Program-made: the position numbers and the translations under genes | Shown: positions 3,755 through 5,180 of the stretch, piece by piece | Layout of the letters: the number at the start of each line of letters is the position of its first letter | Numbering within the stretch: the first letter of the stretch is position 1 | Notes under the pieces: model-generated | The model's database searches: none | The model's input: only the letters and a program-made list of their open reading frames with translations | What the model was told of the DNA's origin: nothing | NCBI GenBank assembly: GCA_947178315.1 | Contig: CAMWXW010000052.1 | Coordinates: forward strand, 1-5,180 | Direction of reading: 5' to 3' | DNA: 5,180 nucleotides | Source of the DNA: an uncultured Desulfovibrionaceae bacterium | GTDB taxonomy: Bacteria; Desulfobacterota; Desulfovibrionia; Desulfovibrionales; Desulfovibrionaceae

Positions 3755-5180
3755 TTAGTAATATGAATCCATAGTGTTTTGATGAAGCTCTTGTTCTTCA
3801 ATCCATGTAAAGGCCTGTTCTTCAAGTAATGGAGGGCTGATATAATCGCCTTGTAATTGCGTACAGTGATATGCTTGTATAGCGTCAAATTGTTCTTTTG
3901 TTTCAATACCTTCAGCTACAACTTGCATTCCAAGATCATTGCCAAGTGCAATGACAGTACGGACAATAGCAGCACTACGAGGATTAGTAAGTGCATCTTG
4001 AGTGAAATCTTTGTCAATTTTTAGTGTATTTATTGGTAAGTCTTTTATATAGTATAATGAGGAATATCCTTTCCCAAAGTCATCTATGGCAATAGCTATC
4101 CCTCGAGATGTAAGTTGCTCTAATATTGTCCTTGCCTTTTTTATATCACGTATCATCACACTTTCTGTAATTTCAAGCTCTAATTGTTGTGGCTGTATAC
4201 CCGATTGTTGTATAACAGAGTCAATAATATAAAGTAGTTCCATAGAAAACTGCTTGGGAGATATATTGACAGAGATAACTATATGAGGAAGTATATCTCG
4301 TAACTTTGTCGCATACAAGCACGCATTATATAATACATGTGTTCCAAGTTCTTGTATCAGATTAGAGTATTCTGCCTCAGCAATAAATTCAGATGGTAAT
4401 TGTATTGTTCCATCTATACTTCGTATCCTTGCTAAAGCTTCGAATGCTACAATCTTTCTTGTTTTCATATCTATTCTAGGCTGATAGGCATTGAGTACAT
4501 CACGAGCTGCAAGTGCTCTTCTAATTTCTTCTTTTCTTTTCGACTCTAAATGTATGATATCTACAAACGATTTCTTAAAAAAGGCAATTTTTGTATTTGT
4601 CGCTTTTGCATGTTCTATTGTAATAAGAAGATTTTGCCAAAGGATATCACTATCATCTCCATCATCAGGATAACGAGTGACACTAAATGTATATTGTTGT
4701 AAAAATTCGTATTCATTGAGAACAATAGGTGGACTTAATAATTCAAGAGCTTCTTGTAATGTCTGTTGTAGAGCTTCTTTTGTGATATCTGGAAAGAGAA
4801 TAATAAATTCATCTCCAGAAACATGGGCAATCTCATTATGTGGAAAGATACTCTCTAGCCTATGAGCAATAACTTGTAGATATTCATCACCAAGTGCTAC
4901 ATCTATTTTGTTGATATCATTAAATTTATTGACATCAAATAAAACAATAGCAAAAGGTTCTCTATTGTTAAGAGCTTGTTGAATTTTGTTTTGTATTGCA
5001 AAGCGATTGAGTAATCCTGTAAGCTCATCATGTGTTGCATGATATTCTATTTGAGCATCTTTATTTCGCAACTCTGTTGCATTGATAAGATATACCATAT
5101 AGCCTTGCAAGGTATTTTCTTTTGTATATATTGGAGTCTTATCAACAAAAAGACTTATAACTACATCATGTACCGTATAC
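3755..5180 (-). CDS. PAS-GGDEF-EAL c-di-GMP signalling protein, N-terminus cut by the window edge
   Basis: The frame stays open to the last complete codon at the right edge, so the N-terminus is missing. The first visible 35 or so residues look like the end of a PAS sensor domain (strand LQGYMVYLINATEL) and a linker into HATHDELTGLLNR. The GGDEF domain (about 5038-4571) has SGDEF (4805-4819), no RxxD inhibitory site before it, and a substrate loop one residue short, suggesting weak or lost diguanylate cyclase activity. The EAL domain (about 4525-3791) keeps the expected catalytic residues: EAL (4433-4441), the Asn of VNIS, the ExTE of ELEITE, DDFGKGYSS, the Lys of LKID, VAEGIE and the Gln of LQGDY. 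It is therefore probably a c-di-GMP phosphodiesterase controlled by PAS and perhaps by GTP binding to GGDEF. It converges on the HU/IHF gene. Its promoter and upstream domains are not visible. Confidence 0.95.
   Translation of the reverse strand, partial: YTVHDVVISLFVDKTPIYTKENTLQGYMVYLINATELRNKDAQIEYHATHDELTGLLNRFAIQNKIQQALNNREPFAIVLFDVNKFNDINKIDVALGDEYLQVIAHRLESIFPHNEIAHVSGDEFIILFPDITKEALQQTLQEALELLSPPIVLNEYEFLQQYTFSVTRYPDDGDDSDILWQNLLITIEHAKATNTKIAFFKKSFVDIIHLESKRKEEIRRALAARDVLNAYQPRIDMKTRKIVAFEALARIRSIDGTIQLPSEFIAEAEYSNLIQELGTHVLYNACLYATKLRDILPHIVISVNISPKQFSMELLYIIDSVIQQSGIQPQQLELEITESVMIRDIKKARTILEQLTSRGIAIAIDDFGKGYSSLYYIKDLPINTLKIDKDFTQDALTNPRSAAIVRTVIALGNDLGMQVVAEGIETKEQFDAIQAYHCTQLQGDYISPPLLEEQAFTWIEEQELHQNTMDSYY

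Noticed and set aside
3709..3906. Small minus-strand frame overlapping the end of the EAL gene and the terminator
   Set aside because: It runs through the terminator hairpin, overlaps a well-supported gene in another frame and shows no recognisable domain. Other frames opposite sctT, fliM, the HU/IHF gene and the EAL gene were dropped for the same reasons.
1..5180. CRISPR array, insertion sequence, tRNA or attachment site
   Set aside because: No regularly spaced repeats, transposase-like protein, terminal inverted repeats with target duplication, or tRNA cloverleaf was found on either strand.

Overview
This window is AT-rich DNA, roughly two thirds A+T by eye, with compact bacterial gene organisation. 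It carries six protein genes and no RNA genes or mobile elements that I can see. It combines a non-flagellar type III secretion gene (sctT), a chemotaxis-competent flagellar switch gene (fliM), an ExbB/ExbD proton-channel pair, an HU/IHF protein of the type seen in delta-proteobacteria, and a c-di-GMP signalling protein. Together with the AT-rich composition, this best suits a host-associated member of the Desulfovibrionaceae, something like Lawsonia. That placement is an inference from gene content and protein style. No database search was possible.

Layout: (1) 1-840, +, sctT, an export-gate membrane protein of the type III secretion injectisome, probably the last gene of an operon that starts outside the window. 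(2) 927-1956, -, a two-gene exbB-exbD operon converging on sctT; a hairpin lies in the gap between them. (3) 1957-2242, a 286-base divergent control region. It holds a sigma-70-like promoter for exbBD on the minus strand, several palindromes, and a good sigma-54-type (-24/-12) promoter just upstream of fliM. (4) 2243-3220, +, fliM, the flagellar C-ring switch protein with its CheY-P docking peptide. (5) 3221-3371, a 151-base gap with a hairpin right after fliM, a TTCCTA/TAGGAA dyad, and a short hairpin that buries the ribosome binding site of the next gene. (6) 3372-3683, +, an HU/IHF-family nucleoid protein. (7) 3691-3733, a strong hairpin with T-runs on both sides, well placed to terminate both converging genes. 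(8) 3755-5180, -, a PAS-GGDEF-EAL protein cut by the right edge of the window; its EAL (phosphodiesterase) site looks intact while its GGDEF (cyclase) site looks degenerate.

The genes do not form one pathway. Flagellar switching (fliM), protein injection into host cells (sctT) and c-di-GMP turnover are often coordinated in motile, host-invading bacteria, but the sequence does not prove a link here. I found no unknown multi-gene system. The most distinctive observations are the Shine-Dalgarno-masking hairpin in front of the HU/IHF gene, the sigma-54-type promoter of fliM, the bidirectional terminator, and the one-sided degeneration of the GGDEF-EAL protein. Three reading frames have misleading non-ATG upstream starts (GTG at 1968 minus, GTG at 3360 plus, TTG at 5110 minus). 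I corrected the first two to ATG codons with proper ribosome binding sites and treated the third as internal to a longer gene.
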